A program made the position numbers and the translations under genes. From assembly GCA_016648135.1 (NCBI GenBank), contig JADDOH010007956.1, forward strand, positions 58,850 through 122,849: a DNA stretch of 64,000 bases, read 5' to 3'. This document shows positions 1 through 11,629 of the stretch, piece after piece (within the stretch, counting starts at the first letter, position 1; the number at the start of each line of letters is the position of its first letter). The notes below the pieces were generated by a model. That model was given only the letters and a program-made list of their open reading frames with translations, did no database searches and was not told the origin of the DNA. Source of the stretch: Agrypnia vestita (taxonomy: Eukaryota; Arthropoda; Insecta; Trichoptera; Phryganeidae).

Positions 1-405
1 AGAATCAAGGCGCGTTTGTTGTGATAACTCAAACCAATGAGAGTAGACCTGCTGGTCTCGTCTGATACGAAATAAGTCGCATCTTGACTCGAGATGGCAT
101 ATTAAAAGCGATAAAAACGAAAAAAAAAAGAGATGGCATATTAAAACACGCGCTAATTATTTTAATTACTTTCAAAACTAATTATAAAAAATTTAAAATG
201 TTATATAAATGAAATTGTTTTTTTAATACATTCTGTTATTTAAAAAAAAATAATTACAATATTCATCACGTTGAAATTGACAATGTGTGCAATGTTGTAC
301 ATATGAGAATCAAGGCGCGTTTGTTGTGATAACTCAAACCAATGGGAGTAGACCTGCTGGTCTCGTCTGATACGAAATAGGTCGCATCTTGACTCGAGAC
401 GGCAT
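1..405. repeat. Direct repeat pair, ~100 bp each
   Basis: A segment of about 100 bp at 1-105 recurs at 306-405 in the same orientation with only a few differences, separated by about 200 bp of AT-rich DNA. It begins AGAATCAAGGCGCGTTTG. The first copy begins exactly at the window edge, so the unit may be longer. It could be the ends of an unrecognised element or a short duplication. No coding potential is seen. Confidence 0.75.
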
Positions 406-669
406 TGTAAAAGTTACCTTGGGCAAATTAATACTTGGCTAATTTGCAACACACTGCCTGGCTCCAAATAGTGAGATAAAGCGCCGGGACGTAATGCGAT
501 TCGCGTGTTTGCATTGCAGAAATTAAGCATAATGAAGCTAAGCATGAATGCTGATCCCCTCGGCATGACAAACGGCATATACAAGGGAGATACGCCGCAG
601 CGCAGCTTCCGAGCTCTCAACCCGCGGGCGACCGCGCTCTACAAGGTGGGAGCGAGTGCGCGCGGGTTA

Positions 670-1209
670 TACAGGGTTATTTGGAAAACATTAATAACCT
701 CGCAGGGCTATATTCCTGCCTTGATTATGAGTCGAAAATGTTCAAGCTATTGTGACCTAATATCAATAGTTAAGGAGATATGCGACATCAAAGTTTGCAT
801 TTTTTTTTCAATATTTCCGAATTATTTCTTGTAAAACGTTGGACTATCGTTACAGTAACTCATATCGATTACGAAAAATTCATTCGTTTCAATGCAAGTT
901 GAATAAAATGATAAAAACCTTGAAAAAATTCCAATTGGAATGTTTTCCAATTGGAATTCGAAGGTTTTTATTTTTTTATTTGACTTGTATTAAAGGGAAT
1001 GAATTTTTCATATTCGATATGTTACTGTTATGATAGTCCAATGTTTTACAAAAAATAATTCGGAAATATTGAAAAAAAATGCAAACTTTGGTGTCGCATA
1101 TCTCCTTAACTATTGATATTAGGTCACAATAGCTTGAACATTTTCGACTCATAATCAAGGCAGGAATATAGCCCTGCGAGGTTATTAATGTTTTCCAAAT
1201 AACCCTGTA
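670..1209. mobile_element. Foldback MITE, copy A (long TIRs, TA target duplication)
   Basis: Nearly the whole 540 bp is one inverted repeat. The left arm (670 to about 935) and right arm (about 950 to 1209) are close reverse complements meeting at a CCAATTGGAA-type centre. The ends read TACAGGGTTATTTGG inward on both sides. TA at 668-669 and 1210-1211 fits a 2-bp target duplication, as for Tc1/mariner-type elements. Open frames inside it are consequences of the palindrome. Related copies lie at 23376-23705 and 47855-48340. Confidence 0.85.
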
Positions 1210-1211
1210 TA

Positions 1212-3666
1212 AAACCTTGGTGTGTACTAAGATGTTATTATAATTATTTCACATCGACTTAGTTAGTAGGTAATTCATTATCGCTGTAGTTAGTAATACA
1301 AACGAAACACAAATTTCTTTTTTTTCCCTGGTGTAAAATAGGGTCCTGATTACATAAATTATGTCAGATTTTGGCGCAAGCAGGTTTAAAAGCAGTTATT
1401 TTACGTTTAAAAATGATACATTTTTGACACTTCACGTCATGTTTTTGCTATTTTATTCATAGAAATTGACAAACCACGTTTATCACGTGGGCCCATTCAT
1501 TGTCTTTCATGTCAACTATGCGATCCTGCATTACGCCGGCGCGGCGGCTTGCCATGCAATATAATGAATGCCCCGCATGAGCTGAGAAAAAATCATTGTG
1601 AATGTGGATTTGGAGATTATTGTTCCCAAGAGCTTATCTCCATTTTTAACACAAAATTGGCTTTTTCCCCACAGGATACTATAAGGAAGGATAATTTTCT
1701 ATGGTTTCTTGTGTCAAAAATGTTTCGTTTTTAAACTTAAAATAAATGCTTGCGCCAAAATTTGACATCATTCATGTAATCAGGACTCTTTATTACGCCA
1801 GGGAAATTTTTTTATATTAAATTTATGTCTCGTTTGTATTACTAACTTATTCCTTCATTATTTCAGCGCGGTGTAGGATAGAGACGATAATGTGTGAGAA
1901 TGAGATAAATATTTGTAGCGCCTAATTCTACAGGATTGAAACGAATACGTGAATATATATGCGCTAGTGCAATGTTTATCTGATATTAGGTTTTTTAATG
2001 TATCGTTCTCGTCTTGAAAGATCACGATCCAATTACACCATACATCGACATTTGACATTTGTAAAATGGATGTCTAGCCTTAATGCCTTATGCAATACGC
2101 AGTTTTGTAGATTTTTTGTCAGCCACATGCAGAACACATTACTTCTTTTAAAAATCACTTTAATGCATTGGCATTGCATGTTGAAAATCAGGGTTTGTTA
2201 TAAAATACCGTAAAGAAGCTTTCCAAATATACTTTTTTCACCCATAAACAAAACATTAAATCCAAAAATACATAATATCGTTTAAGAGAGGTTTTGAATT
2301 AGGCGCTGCATTTAATAAGCTAAGTAAAGACTTGAATACAATGCGAAATTAAAAAATTACATTAAAAAACGTAAATAAAATTGACCCATTAAACATAGAA
2401 AAATATCCACCTTTTTTTTGGAGCAATTTTTGATATAGAGATAAATTGTAAAGTGTCCATGATTTAAATAATAATTAAAAGAATGGTATCATGAACAGGT
2501 AGGTACTTGCAAGATCTGAGATCCATTTGCATTTTTTTGTGTATGTGTGCTTGTGTATATTGTGTGACAGTTTAATACATTTTTAACTTGACTGGACTTT
2601 TGGTTTACAAGTCACGACGTCCTGAATTTGACTGAGCGCACCAGTTGCTGCGCCGCATGCGTAACCCACTTGGGGCAGACGGGGGGGGGGAGGGGCGCCA
2701 TTAATGTAATCGGTCGACTCACCCTTTGTGTAAAGAAATCTTTCATCTGTCTTCAATCCATTGACACCATATATTTTTTTTACCTACAATACAAATTTCT
2801 GTGACATAACCGTATAAAATCTGACCTATTGATTTTAAAGACGTATTCGCGTCAAAATTTTTTTTAATTAAAATTATGGATGAAGATTGTTAAGGATGTG
2901 GCAAAGTATATTTTTTAATTTTTAATAGTAATAATTTACAAAATATGGCAGAACTTTTTAATGATCAAAATCGATTTATTATTTTCATTAACTTACGCAA
3001 CATTGCCTAATAATCCCTTCTATTGTGCGGATCATTTGAAGGGATTATTTAATGCTTATAAAGCATATTATGTTGTGTACGTTTACGTATTAATTAAATA
3101 TATGAAGCTTATAAAACGATGACTTGTCAGTATTCATGTAAATTAATTGATATATGTACAATATTTATGAAACTAGGTACTTAATGATGAAACGATCATG
3201 ATATTATCTAATGAACGCACGGAAAGGCTTCGAATATATTTACTAAAGATAGTTATTTCCTCACAAGCTAATTAGCTACAGTTTTTTAAATATATTATCT
3301 CATTTCATAGTATGGTAGAATGGAGCGGGCCGATAATTAAAAATTGTATTTATACGAAGTTTCATGAAAAATACCCAGATTATATTGACATTGGTAGCTA
3401 TATTGGATGCTAATTGTATTTTTGGCTACCGAAAATGTTATACGTGTTTTGATATCCTGGGCGATTTTTTTATGAAGAGAATGGAACAGATATTTAATAA
3501 TTTCCGACTAAAAACAGCACTCTTCTGATGCCTGAGACCTCTTATAAGAATGACGTTTTGCCAACATTGAAAGATAAAGAAAAAATCGACGAAATAGATA
3601 ATCGCCCTGTCGCGTAAAACTGCGTTACAGAATTGCTTGGAAAATTGGAAAAAGTGCTGGTTTGAG
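1212..3666. other. No gene recognised; AT-rich DNA
   Basis: AT-rich sequence with only short chance open frames. The one compositional oddity is a run of ten G at about 2681-2690 in a small GC-rich patch. It may be intron or 5' flank of the iRhom gene to the right, but no exon was recognised. Confidence 0.5.
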
Positions 3667-3776
3667 TGTCTTATATCTGATGAGAACTGTTTTGAAGGAG
3701 ATAAAATCAATATTGATATCATGTCTTATATCTGATGAGAACTATTTTGAAGGAGATAAAATCAATATTGATATCA
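3667..3776. repeat. Tandem duplication, 55 bp x 2
   Basis: Two adjacent copies of a 55-bp unit beginning TGTCTTATATCTGATGAG, at 3667-3721 and 3722-3776, differ at one or two bases. This looks like a recent local duplication. It interrupts a chance open frame on the minus strand. Confidence 0.85.
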
Positions 3777-5875
3777 ATCAAACAAAGATATTTTGAAAAA
3801 AAATGAAAATTACTTGTATATTATATATAGCCTCGTATATTATAAAAATATTTTAAATATTGTACATGATAGTAGAACTACTGTAATTAAGCATTTACTG
3901 CAGAAATAAGTTTTGGAAAATATGACCACATTCCCATCATATATCTGTTTTAACATGCTTTCCTCGTTCATTTATTCAATATTATATGTTCAGAATATCA
4001 CAGATTTTTTTATCTTCAAGCACAAGAGGTATAGCGATAAAATATATGTATTCTTATTGTTTTAATACTAGAAAAAAATTATAATACTGTGTGCAATATT
4101 AAATACCTACAAACAAAAAATAAATAAAAAAAATATTGCTTCAATCTGTGAAGGAGGAAAGTCGCCCAAACGGACACATAAATGAATAAATATATTACTG
4201 AGTGGGACGGTTATGATATCTTATATTTATTTATATTTTACCGCGTTTTAATTTAACATATTTTCATTCCCTATTCTCATAGTAATCTTCAAATTGCGTG
4301 TATTAAAATTTGTGATCACATCCAACTCTTAGGTCAATTTTACAAATTTCTTTCAACTAAACAAAAAAAACTCATTTATGTTTGTGATCCAGGGAAATTC
4401 TACCCCCGGGTGGTGAAAGGGTTGGGCCTCGTCTGGCCTAGCTGAAAATTTAATTGAAATATCTGAAGATGAGTCTAAAGATTGGAGGTCAATTGGAGGT
4501 CTACCTAGTGCCTAGACAAATTATAACGTCGTATTTTAAATTACAATTCAACGCCTGCGGGTATGTCATTTAATTATAATAATTTTGAATTATGGGCCTA
4601 ATTATTATGTACAAAAAAAACATTTTTCACTGGGGAACCTTTGTGCCTCTCACAAATTAAATTAATAGAGAACTTGTCACTTACGCACTCGAACGATTTA
4701 CCAGTGTCGTAGTTTGTATTGTTTCTTGTTTAGTTTATTTTTCAAGTCCCAGTTATTGCCTTCAATTTCTAGCTCAGCCATCACATCATTTCCATCCACT
4801 CTAGCCATCAACATTGACTCATCATCTTCGATCTCCTATTGCAACATCACTTTCCCTCTCATCTCGAATAATTACTAATTAATCGATGGGTAAATGAATA
4901 AAGTATGTTAATGACCGAACCGTGCATATTTTCACGATAGTCTAAAAACAATGGTTATCGAACTATGATCAAGTCTCTCAAACAGTTCACATGGATCTAG
5001 AATCAACGACACTATTCTCGAAGAATCCATAAATCACTAGAAATATTGAAAAGCAGGTCGAACATTCGCTAACCAATATTAATGTATAAAAGCGATGACA
5101 AGCGCGAGCGCCCTTAATTGTTGTTGTGACATTACAGCGATTACGCAGATAAAGATAATATAAAGATCATTGTGCCGTATTCAGTACAATTAAATTATTT
5201 TCACTTGTTTTATTTTGTAAATAACAATATATCGTCGTTGATTTATCTCGTGGTTTTGCTTAATAAAAAGCGATGTTTGGAACTATTCGATAGAATTTTG
5301 TATAAATTTATGAAGCATAAAACATAAATAATTCATTTCTCTCCTGTATCTGTACACGCTCATTGTTCGTTAATGTGATTTATTTCGTGAAATAAATTGA
5401 CTGAAGTGTCGCTTTATCGTTTCAAAAAAGATATTAATAAAAAAATCTTACGAAAAATTACTTCAGCAACTCCGTGGAGAAAAGCACTGTCACATAAAAG
5501 TCTTACTGCTGATAATTCAACGATTTTTTTGTTAAAATTCTCCCACTAAATGAACATAATTGTATAAATGTGTATTCATTCTACATATTGTCTGTTCAAT
5601 ATTTTTAATTAGATTAATTAATTAGAGTAGACATGTGTCTACTCTTTCGTGTCTTTAAGTACCGAGAGACAACATAAATTGTCTAACTGTTGCAGAAACA
5701 GAAACAACAGTCGTAAAATTTATTTTGTCTATAGATTCATTTATAGAGAATTTTTTTAAGAATTTAAATTGAATGTGACAGGATGAATTGCTTTGAATAA
5801 ATAAAAAAATAGACTTTTTTATTTCTTGCAAGTACATTAATTTGCTTTCAGCATTTTTCTTTGTAATGTAAGAAT
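3777..5875. other. No gene recognised; possible LTR-like promoter patch
   Basis: AT-rich DNA without coding signal. Around 5085-5230 a TATAAAAGCGA box is followed by a GC-richer stretch and a TTCAGT initiator-like site, a pattern seen in retroelement LTR promoters. No matching ends were found, so this is only a hint. Confidence 0.3.
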
Positions 5876-6135
5876 TTATTTATTTATTTATTTATTAATA
5901 ATTGAACTTTTACATAAGTACATAAGAAAATTACAAAAAACTAAATAATATCAACAATATAAATGCAATAAGTAGGTAATAAGTACATAAGAATATAAAA
6001 AATGAAAAAAGTAAGTAGACAAAATATATTAAATAAATCGATTTGTCTTTTATAAGTGTTCAAGTAGGTATATAGTTTAAGAGCTTTACGTACATCAACA
6101 GACCTTTATTGATTGCATAGACGGTGCAATCTATG
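5876..6135. repeat. TTTA microsatellite and possible LINE 3' remnant
   Basis: A short TTTA run at 5876-5895 is followed by AT-rich sequence resembling in style the 3' untranslated tail of the LINE at 51829-53372, which also ends in an ATTT run followed by a 'TTTTACATAA' stretch. Assignment is tentative. Confidence 0.3.
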
Positions 6136-6170
6136 TATTGTACATGGATCCAAATCTCTACAAAGTCAAA

Positions 6171-6201
<31 letters not shown>

Positions 6202-7345
6202 CATCACGCCGTTTCCCCGAAGGGGTAGGCAGAGAGGATAGAGCGCCATACTCTTCTGTCCTGACATACAACTTTCGCTTCGTCTACATTCATACATCTT
6301 CGCATGCAAGCTCGACGGTTGTTCAGACTTCTAACAGGACCATCTTCCAGTATCTGGTTAATCTGGTCATGCCACCTCTTCCGTGGTCGCCCTTTTTTTC
6401 TGGCGCCGTCAACACTTGCATCATATATCTTTCTTACCATTCTTTCCTCATTCATTCGCTCAACATGCCCAAACCACCTGAGCGACCCTATTTTTATTCT
6501 CTGTATTATGCTACGATCAGCTTTACATTCATTCCTAATATCTTCATTCTTTACTCTATCATACATGGATTTACCACACATACGTCTAAGGGACCTCATC
6601 TCCACTGCATTCAATCTACTTTCGTTCCTCTTTTGCCAGCTCCAGGCTTCACTTCCATACATTAGTGTCGGTACCAGAACTCCATTATGTACCGCCAGTT
6701 TTGCCTCGGTAGACATTTTTCTATTAGAAATTATTGCATTCAAAGCACCGTTCACCCTATTCCCGGCAGTCACTCTTCTCTCTATATCTTTGTCAACATT
6801 CCCTCTTCCATCGAACATACTTCCCAAGTACACAAACTCATCTACTCGTTCCAAACATTCATTGCCTACTAGTATTTCACACGTTGTCTTACTTTCCTCC
6901 TTCTCGAATACCACTACTTTTGACTTCTTTACATTCATAATAAGGTCACTTTCCTTGCATACATCATACATCCTGCTAACTAGACTTTGTAGGTCTTGTT
7001 CGCTATTTGCCATTAATACCGCAATCCGCGTACAGTAAACAGCATACAATCAAATCACTCATTTTCGCTCCTATATTCATACATTCCAGTTCTTTCACAC
7101 AATTATCCATATACAAGTTGAACAGCCATGGAGACATTACACAACCCCGTTTGACACCTTTTGTTATATCAAACCACGGTGTGAAAGATCCATTGATTCT
7201 TACACACGCAGTACTCCCCTCGTAAAGGGATGCAACTGCGTCTATAAGTTTACTGTTCACCTTGTAATCAGAGAGTACCTTCCATAACCTTCCTCTAATA
7301 ACCCTATCATAAGCTTTTTGCAGATCAATTAAATTATAAATCATG
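6171..7345 (-). mobile_element. 5'-truncated non-LTR retrotransposon (LINE), RT inactivated
   Basis: Read on the minus strand, 7344-7003 encodes reverse-transcriptase fingers/palm (a KAYDRV motif and a GVKRGCVMSPWLFNLYMD segment), and 7049-6204 continues through a FVYLGS segment to a C-terminus ending SAYPFGETA. The two frames are joined across a broken YADD active site near 7020-7027, where a 2-nt deletion shifts the frame compared with the related copy at 10165-10396. The element ends in a TAAG tail, seen as repeated TTAC at 6171-6200. The endonuclease half is missing. Class is RTE-like or a related LINE clade; the exact clade was not resolved. It is not a host gene. Confidence 0.85.
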
Positions 7346-7750
7346 GATGATTTTCAATTTCCATCCATACTAGTCTAGCATTTATTTTATGTATGAATTT
7401 TAAATGAGAGGATGAAATTTTTTCTTGTACTCGTATATTAAAAACATTTTTACCTTGTCTTGATTTGAAACAGATACTATTGAATTAGAAGTACAAACCT
7501 TTACTAAAAATTTCCAGTAGATCTCATATTCAAGACATGCTCCAAAAGGATATATTCAATCGGTGAATGTGTATCCAATGAATTAAAAAAAAACAATTTT
7601 AGATCTGTGTAATTGTGAGCCTCAGTGAAAAACTGTCAGACAATCACTCAATTTTAAGAGAAAAAATCTATCCCATTTTTTGTCGTGCTACTGCGCAACA
7701 TTATCTAGCGTTTTTTGCTCTCGGTACAGCCGTAAAGTTTTTGTCTATTT
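7346..7750. other. No gene recognised
   Basis: AT-rich spacer between the LINE fragment and the hAT element. Its last eight bases (7743-7750, GTCTATTT) are the left target-site duplication of the hAT. Confidence 0.5.
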
Positions 7751-7989
7751 CAGCCATTCTCAACCTGCGACCCGTTAAGCTTTTATAATATGCGGCCTGA
7801 AACAAATTCATTATCAGGAAAGTGATTTAAAAACATCTAGCATTATAAGTTTTGAATATCTTGAAATACGCGCGAACAAAAAGACAAAGTCCTGTCATTT
7901 TAATACCGGCGATTTCTACGGTTTAAGAACGAACGTTTTCCTTCATCCACAGAGTGTAAGCTTTGTGTTTATCATGTAATTTTTAGCCA

Positions 7990-8105
7990 TTTTTAGGGGT
8001 CCTCGTATTCCACATTCATCCACTGCTTTCTTGTGTTCATGTATGTCGAATGCTTTTTTGAAATCTATAAATATTATTCCTACTTTTTTATCATTCAAAT
8101 AATTC
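7990..8105 (-). pseudogene. LINE reverse-transcriptase fragment
   Basis: The minus strand reads a short RT-palm-like peptide containing VGIIFIDFKKAFDI, matching the FxDFKKAFD motif of non-LTR reverse transcriptases, followed by a GIRG segment. It is only about 35 codons, inside the hAT element, with no other LINE part adjacent. Confidence 0.6.
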
Positions 8106-8448
8106 ACACAATATTTTGATTGTGTCCAAATCTTTGTACAAACTAATATTCTATTTTTATTTGTATTTTAACGGTTTCCCGCTACAACGTGATCTATGCA
8201 ACTCTGGACGCTTTTTCCTTTTATAATTTCGTCCCTCGTTACGTCTATAATAATCCGTACTCATAAAACATGTTTTTATGTACGTTTGTTAATCTATTGT
8301 TTTTGTTAAGACGCTAAACAAATATAAACGGTTGGATATATTTAGCTTTGAGGTTTATTTTTTTCATTATTGTATTTTGAGTAGGTATAAAATATGATGA
8401 AAATAAACTTCTTATAGGGAAATAAGCTCTTGTTGATGTTTAAGCTAG

Positions 8449-8690
8449 TATTATTAAAAATTAAAACAATTCACTTTGTTTGAACCACTAAGGCCCGGTT
8501 GTTTCAAGTTCGATTAAAGAATAGATATTTACGAAAACGGATTGTCTGATTGGTGGAGAACGTAAAAATCTATGCTTTAAAAGAACGCTTACTTTAATCC
8601 AACTTGAAACAACCGGCCCTAATTTAACCACAAAATTTGTGGTTGAAACACAAAGTGAATTGTTTTAATTTTTAATAATTTAAAACGTTA
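8449..8690. repeat. Palindromic repeat interrupted by a MITE
   Basis: Left arm 8449-8488 (AAAACAATTCACTTTGTTTG core) and right arm about 8640-8690 are inverted copies with small indels. The arms resemble in sequence and layout the 112-bp palindrome at 42355-42466, so both appear to belong to one hairpin family. The centre is occupied by the MITE at 8492-8619. Confidence 0.7.
8492..8619. mobile_element. PIF/Harbinger-like MITE (TAA target duplication)
   Basis: This 128-bp element has 26-28 bp terminal inverted repeats beginning GGCCCGGTTGTTTCAAGTT, with one or two mismatches. It is bounded by TAA at 8489-8491 and 8620-8622. The GGCCC terminus plus a 3-bp TWA duplication is typical of PIF/Harbinger-derived MITEs. 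There is no coding capacity. Confidence 0.8.
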
Positions 8691-8964
8691 CCACAAAGTA
8701 AATTAGCATTCATTGAATAAGCTAGTATTGTCTGGTATGCTGATAAGTCATAAGTATTATTATCATTCTGTTAAAAAATATATTTGTTGATTAATCAAGT
8801 GGCGGCGCCCTAATCTTGAACCAAACGGGTTTCAACAAATATTATTTTTCCCTATATACATTTTTTTTTCGTCATATTAGTATAATATTGCGGCCCGCGT
8901 AATTTAGCAAACATATATATGTATGTGGCCTGAAGTAAAGAGGTTGAGCAGTACTGGTCTATTT

Positions 8965-9471
8965 TGTAACCAGTTTTTGCCACTTTTATTGCTTTCTTTC
9001 TGCTTCCCACGTAATATAGAATTCTGTTGAATTTTTTTATGAAAGTAATTGTTACATTTTTCGGTTTTATTAATTTTAAATATGTATTAGGTACCTACAT
9101 CCAACTGCGAAGCGGTTCAACGTTCAAAACGCTTTCTATGAAGATATGTTATTCGCTCCACCAATATTTGCGCACCTAAACTAGTAAATTCTTAAAATAA
9201 GGCAATCCGCCCTCAAAGAGCGATTTGTAACTAGTAAATTGTGAATATGGAAAAAAAATTATTTAATATTTACTTTATAAAAAAAAACAAAAATAGTAAT
9301 ATTAATTGTTGAAACATAGAATAATACATTTAATTGTACATTAATAATAAGCGACTTCATAAATTAAATACATATTTTAAAGTAAACATACCGTCGAGTA
9401 AGATTAATTGCGACATTCTTATGTGGATAATTTTGCTCTCTTGAAAAATTAGAGACTAGAAGATTATAGAT
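8965..9471. other. No gene recognised
   Basis: AT-rich DNA between the hAT element and a LINE fragment; no exon, RNA gene or repeat structure recognised. Confidence 0.5.
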
Positions 9472-9699
9472 GTGACGGATCTTGACTTTTTACACAAAAT
9501 AACAAACGGAAATATCGACTGTCCTAATCTATTAGAATGTGTCCGCTTGCGTGTTCCATCCCGCGAAACTAGAAGTTATGCAGGTTTTGCCTTGGAAACT
9601 GCAGTCATTAACTACTTCTTAAATTCTCCACTGCAAATGTTTCCTAGACTAGCAATCAAATACGAGCAGTGGGACGTTTTTGCCACTAATCTTATTTAA
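9472..9699 (+). pseudogene. LINE ORF2 C-terminal fragment
   Basis: The open frame reads FLHKITNGNIDCPNLLE followed by RVPSRETR, the pattern found just before the C-terminus of Jockey/CR1-group reverse-transcriptase ORFs (FLHKxxNGxIDxPxLL...F.VP.R.TR). It ends at a stop at 9697-9699. No RT catalytic core is adjacent, so this is a 5'-truncated relic in plus orientation. Confidence 0.65.
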
Positions 9700-9978
9700 T
9701 TCAAATATATTTCTTATTTATTTTGAAAGATACCATTGACCGGTTTCGATACCATTGTTTCTTTGTCAGGAAAACCGTACGGTACAATGGTTTCAAAACC
9801 AGTTGACACCGAAAGTAATCAACATGGTTAAAGCGCTCTAGTTTTTTTTAATCAAATTATGCAGGCAATAGTCAAATAATTTGCTTATTAGTATAACACC
9901 CAGTAGTCTGGGTGTTTCAATAAATATGATAATATTAATCTAATAACTATTTGAACAATCAAACATTTTAATTAGACA

Positions 9979-10629
9979 AAGCTACTTATATGGGAAAGTA
10001 GCTATGGTAGTCTTTGGATGTTCATAGGGCTTACGACCAATCATATGGCTAGCTTAAGTGATCGCTTTACACACTGTAACGTTCAACGATCCACCCAAGA
10101 TTGCCCACACATCTATCAAAATTTTGAAATTGAAATTTTGAATTTTAAAGTTGTATATTAATATTACTTTCCTTGCATACATTATACATTCTGCTTATTA
10201 GAGTTTGTAAGTCTTGTTCGCTATTTGCCATTAATACTGCATCATCCGCGTACAGTAAATAGCATACAATCAAGTCACCCATTTTCGCTCCTATATTCAT
10301 ATTTTCCAGTCATTTCACATAATTATCCATATACAAGTTGAACAGATATTACGCAACCCTGTTTGACACTTTTTGTAATATCAAACCATGGGAAGATCGT
10401 CCCGTTAGAAGCCTCAACAAGGCGTCGAGCTTGCATGCGAAGATGTATGAATGTGGATGAAGCGAGAGTTGTGTGTCAGGACAGAAGAGTGTGGCGCTCT
10501 ATCCTCTCTGCTTACTTCTAAGGGAAAAGGCATAATGGTAAGTAAGTATATATCGGTTTTATCCAACTCGTTATGAATTTTTATAACCACTAAAAGACTT
10601 CCATGCCTACTTTCCCATATAAGTAGCTT
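9979..10629. repeat. Inverted-repeat element split by a LINE insertion
   Basis: A core beginning GCTACTTATATGGGAAAGTA at 9981 is exactly inverted around 10604-10627, with weaker similarity extending outward on both sides. Sequence inside the left arm (a TTAAGTGATCGCTTTACAC block) and beyond the right arm (an AATTCAGTAATTGT-like block) recurs at 34075-34270 and 36440-36580. This identifies a dispersed repeat family. The LINE copy at 10165-10551 lies inside it. Confidence 0.65.
10165..10551. mobile_element. LINE copy with inverted 5' segment (twin-priming structure)
   Basis: This is a second copy of the LINE at 6171-7345. Positions 10165-10392 match its RT palm region on the minus strand, including an intact YADD codon block. 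Positions 10390-10551 match its 3' end on the plus strand and finish with the TAAG tail. The inverted 5' segment, short overlap at the junction and loss of the middle of the ORF are what twin-primed reverse transcription produces. Confidence 0.75.
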
Positions 10630-10720
10630 CATCCCTTTTAGACATCTATAATTTGTATTAATTAATGATGATCCTCTGGGGACAAAATCCAGTAATTGTG
10701 TTCCTAAAAATTTGAACATA

Positions 10721-11629
10721 ATAATCAAGCATTTTTTTAAAAATAGATACATACGTGATCGTATTCGTGTACAGCTCGCGGCTGGAGTTTACACAAACAA
10801 AGAAAATTTCTGAACGAAATGCAAATAAAGAGAAAAGCAAAAAGGGAAAAATACGAGTTTCAGAAATCCAAATGAAAGGACAAGAAACCAGAATTTTCCA
10901 GGAAAATAATATCACTCTCAACGGTCCTTAAAAGACTTCTTTGAAATCTCGTGGAAAATAAAATGTAGGAATCCGCAGAAAATTCAACTTGCGACGTATC
11001 ATGCGGCTATTTTAGTAACTTTCAATCCTTACGGATTCATTCGCCATGCGTCTTTTGTATCAAACAAAAATATGATAGAAAAATAATATTGGCTGCGATA
11101 GGCAAATGGAAACACTGGAAAATAATTAGCGATTTATTAACTAGTGATTTATTCATTATTCAACGAACAAAGTCACGCAACTCAAATTAAACCTCACACT
11201 TTTTTTAATTATACTATTTCGCAATATATCACTCGTAAATGAACACATTGTTATCCCAGGAACATTACATCCATTTCTCGCGTTTATTTATTTCGCCACT
11301 TGGGTAAGAACTCGCCTGATTATTTAGCTCGATATCTATACGTGGAACTGTCAAAGTGCTGGTATTTTCGAACTTCCTAGATTATTCTAGTGTTTAGGAG
11401 AAGGTTCTCGCCGCTTCTAGGCTTTTCTAGTTGTTTGTAGACGTTTCGCGAGGGTTGCAGATAATTGTAGACCGTTATAGATCCTACGATAGTGTTGTGA
11501 CATATTACAAGGGATTTGGATAGTGCGCTATTCCTTCTGTTTTCCATTCCGTGACAATATTTATAAAAGCACATATTGAGCTACTGTCTTTAGTCACTTT
11601 AGTCACAAGTTAGCTTTCAAGCATATTCT
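10721..11629. other. No gene recognised
   Basis: AT-rich DNA with short chance open frames on both strands. Nothing could be assigned. Confidence 0.5.

Larger units (their letters stand above)
7751..8956. mobile_element. hAT-type non-autonomous transposon with 8-bp target duplication
   Basis: The left end reads CAGCCATTCTCAACCT; the right end, reverse complemented, reads CAGTACTGCTCAACCT. These hAT-like TIRs are followed inward by related GCGRCCCG and GGCCTGAA blocks. The 8-mer GTCTATTT occurs directly on both sides (7743-7750 and 8957-8964), the hallmark of hAT insertion. The 1206-bp body has no transposase frame. It carries a LINE RT fragment near 7990-8100 and a palindromic repeat interrupted by a Harbinger-like MITE at 8492-8619. 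Confidence 0.85.

Noticed and set aside
505..1158. Open frames at 505-834 and 1158-976
   Set aside because: Both lie in the two arms of the foldback element and translate the same inverted sequence.
3438..3722. 94-codon minus-strand frame
   Set aside because: No motif, AT-driven composition, and its start lies in a 55-bp tandem duplication.
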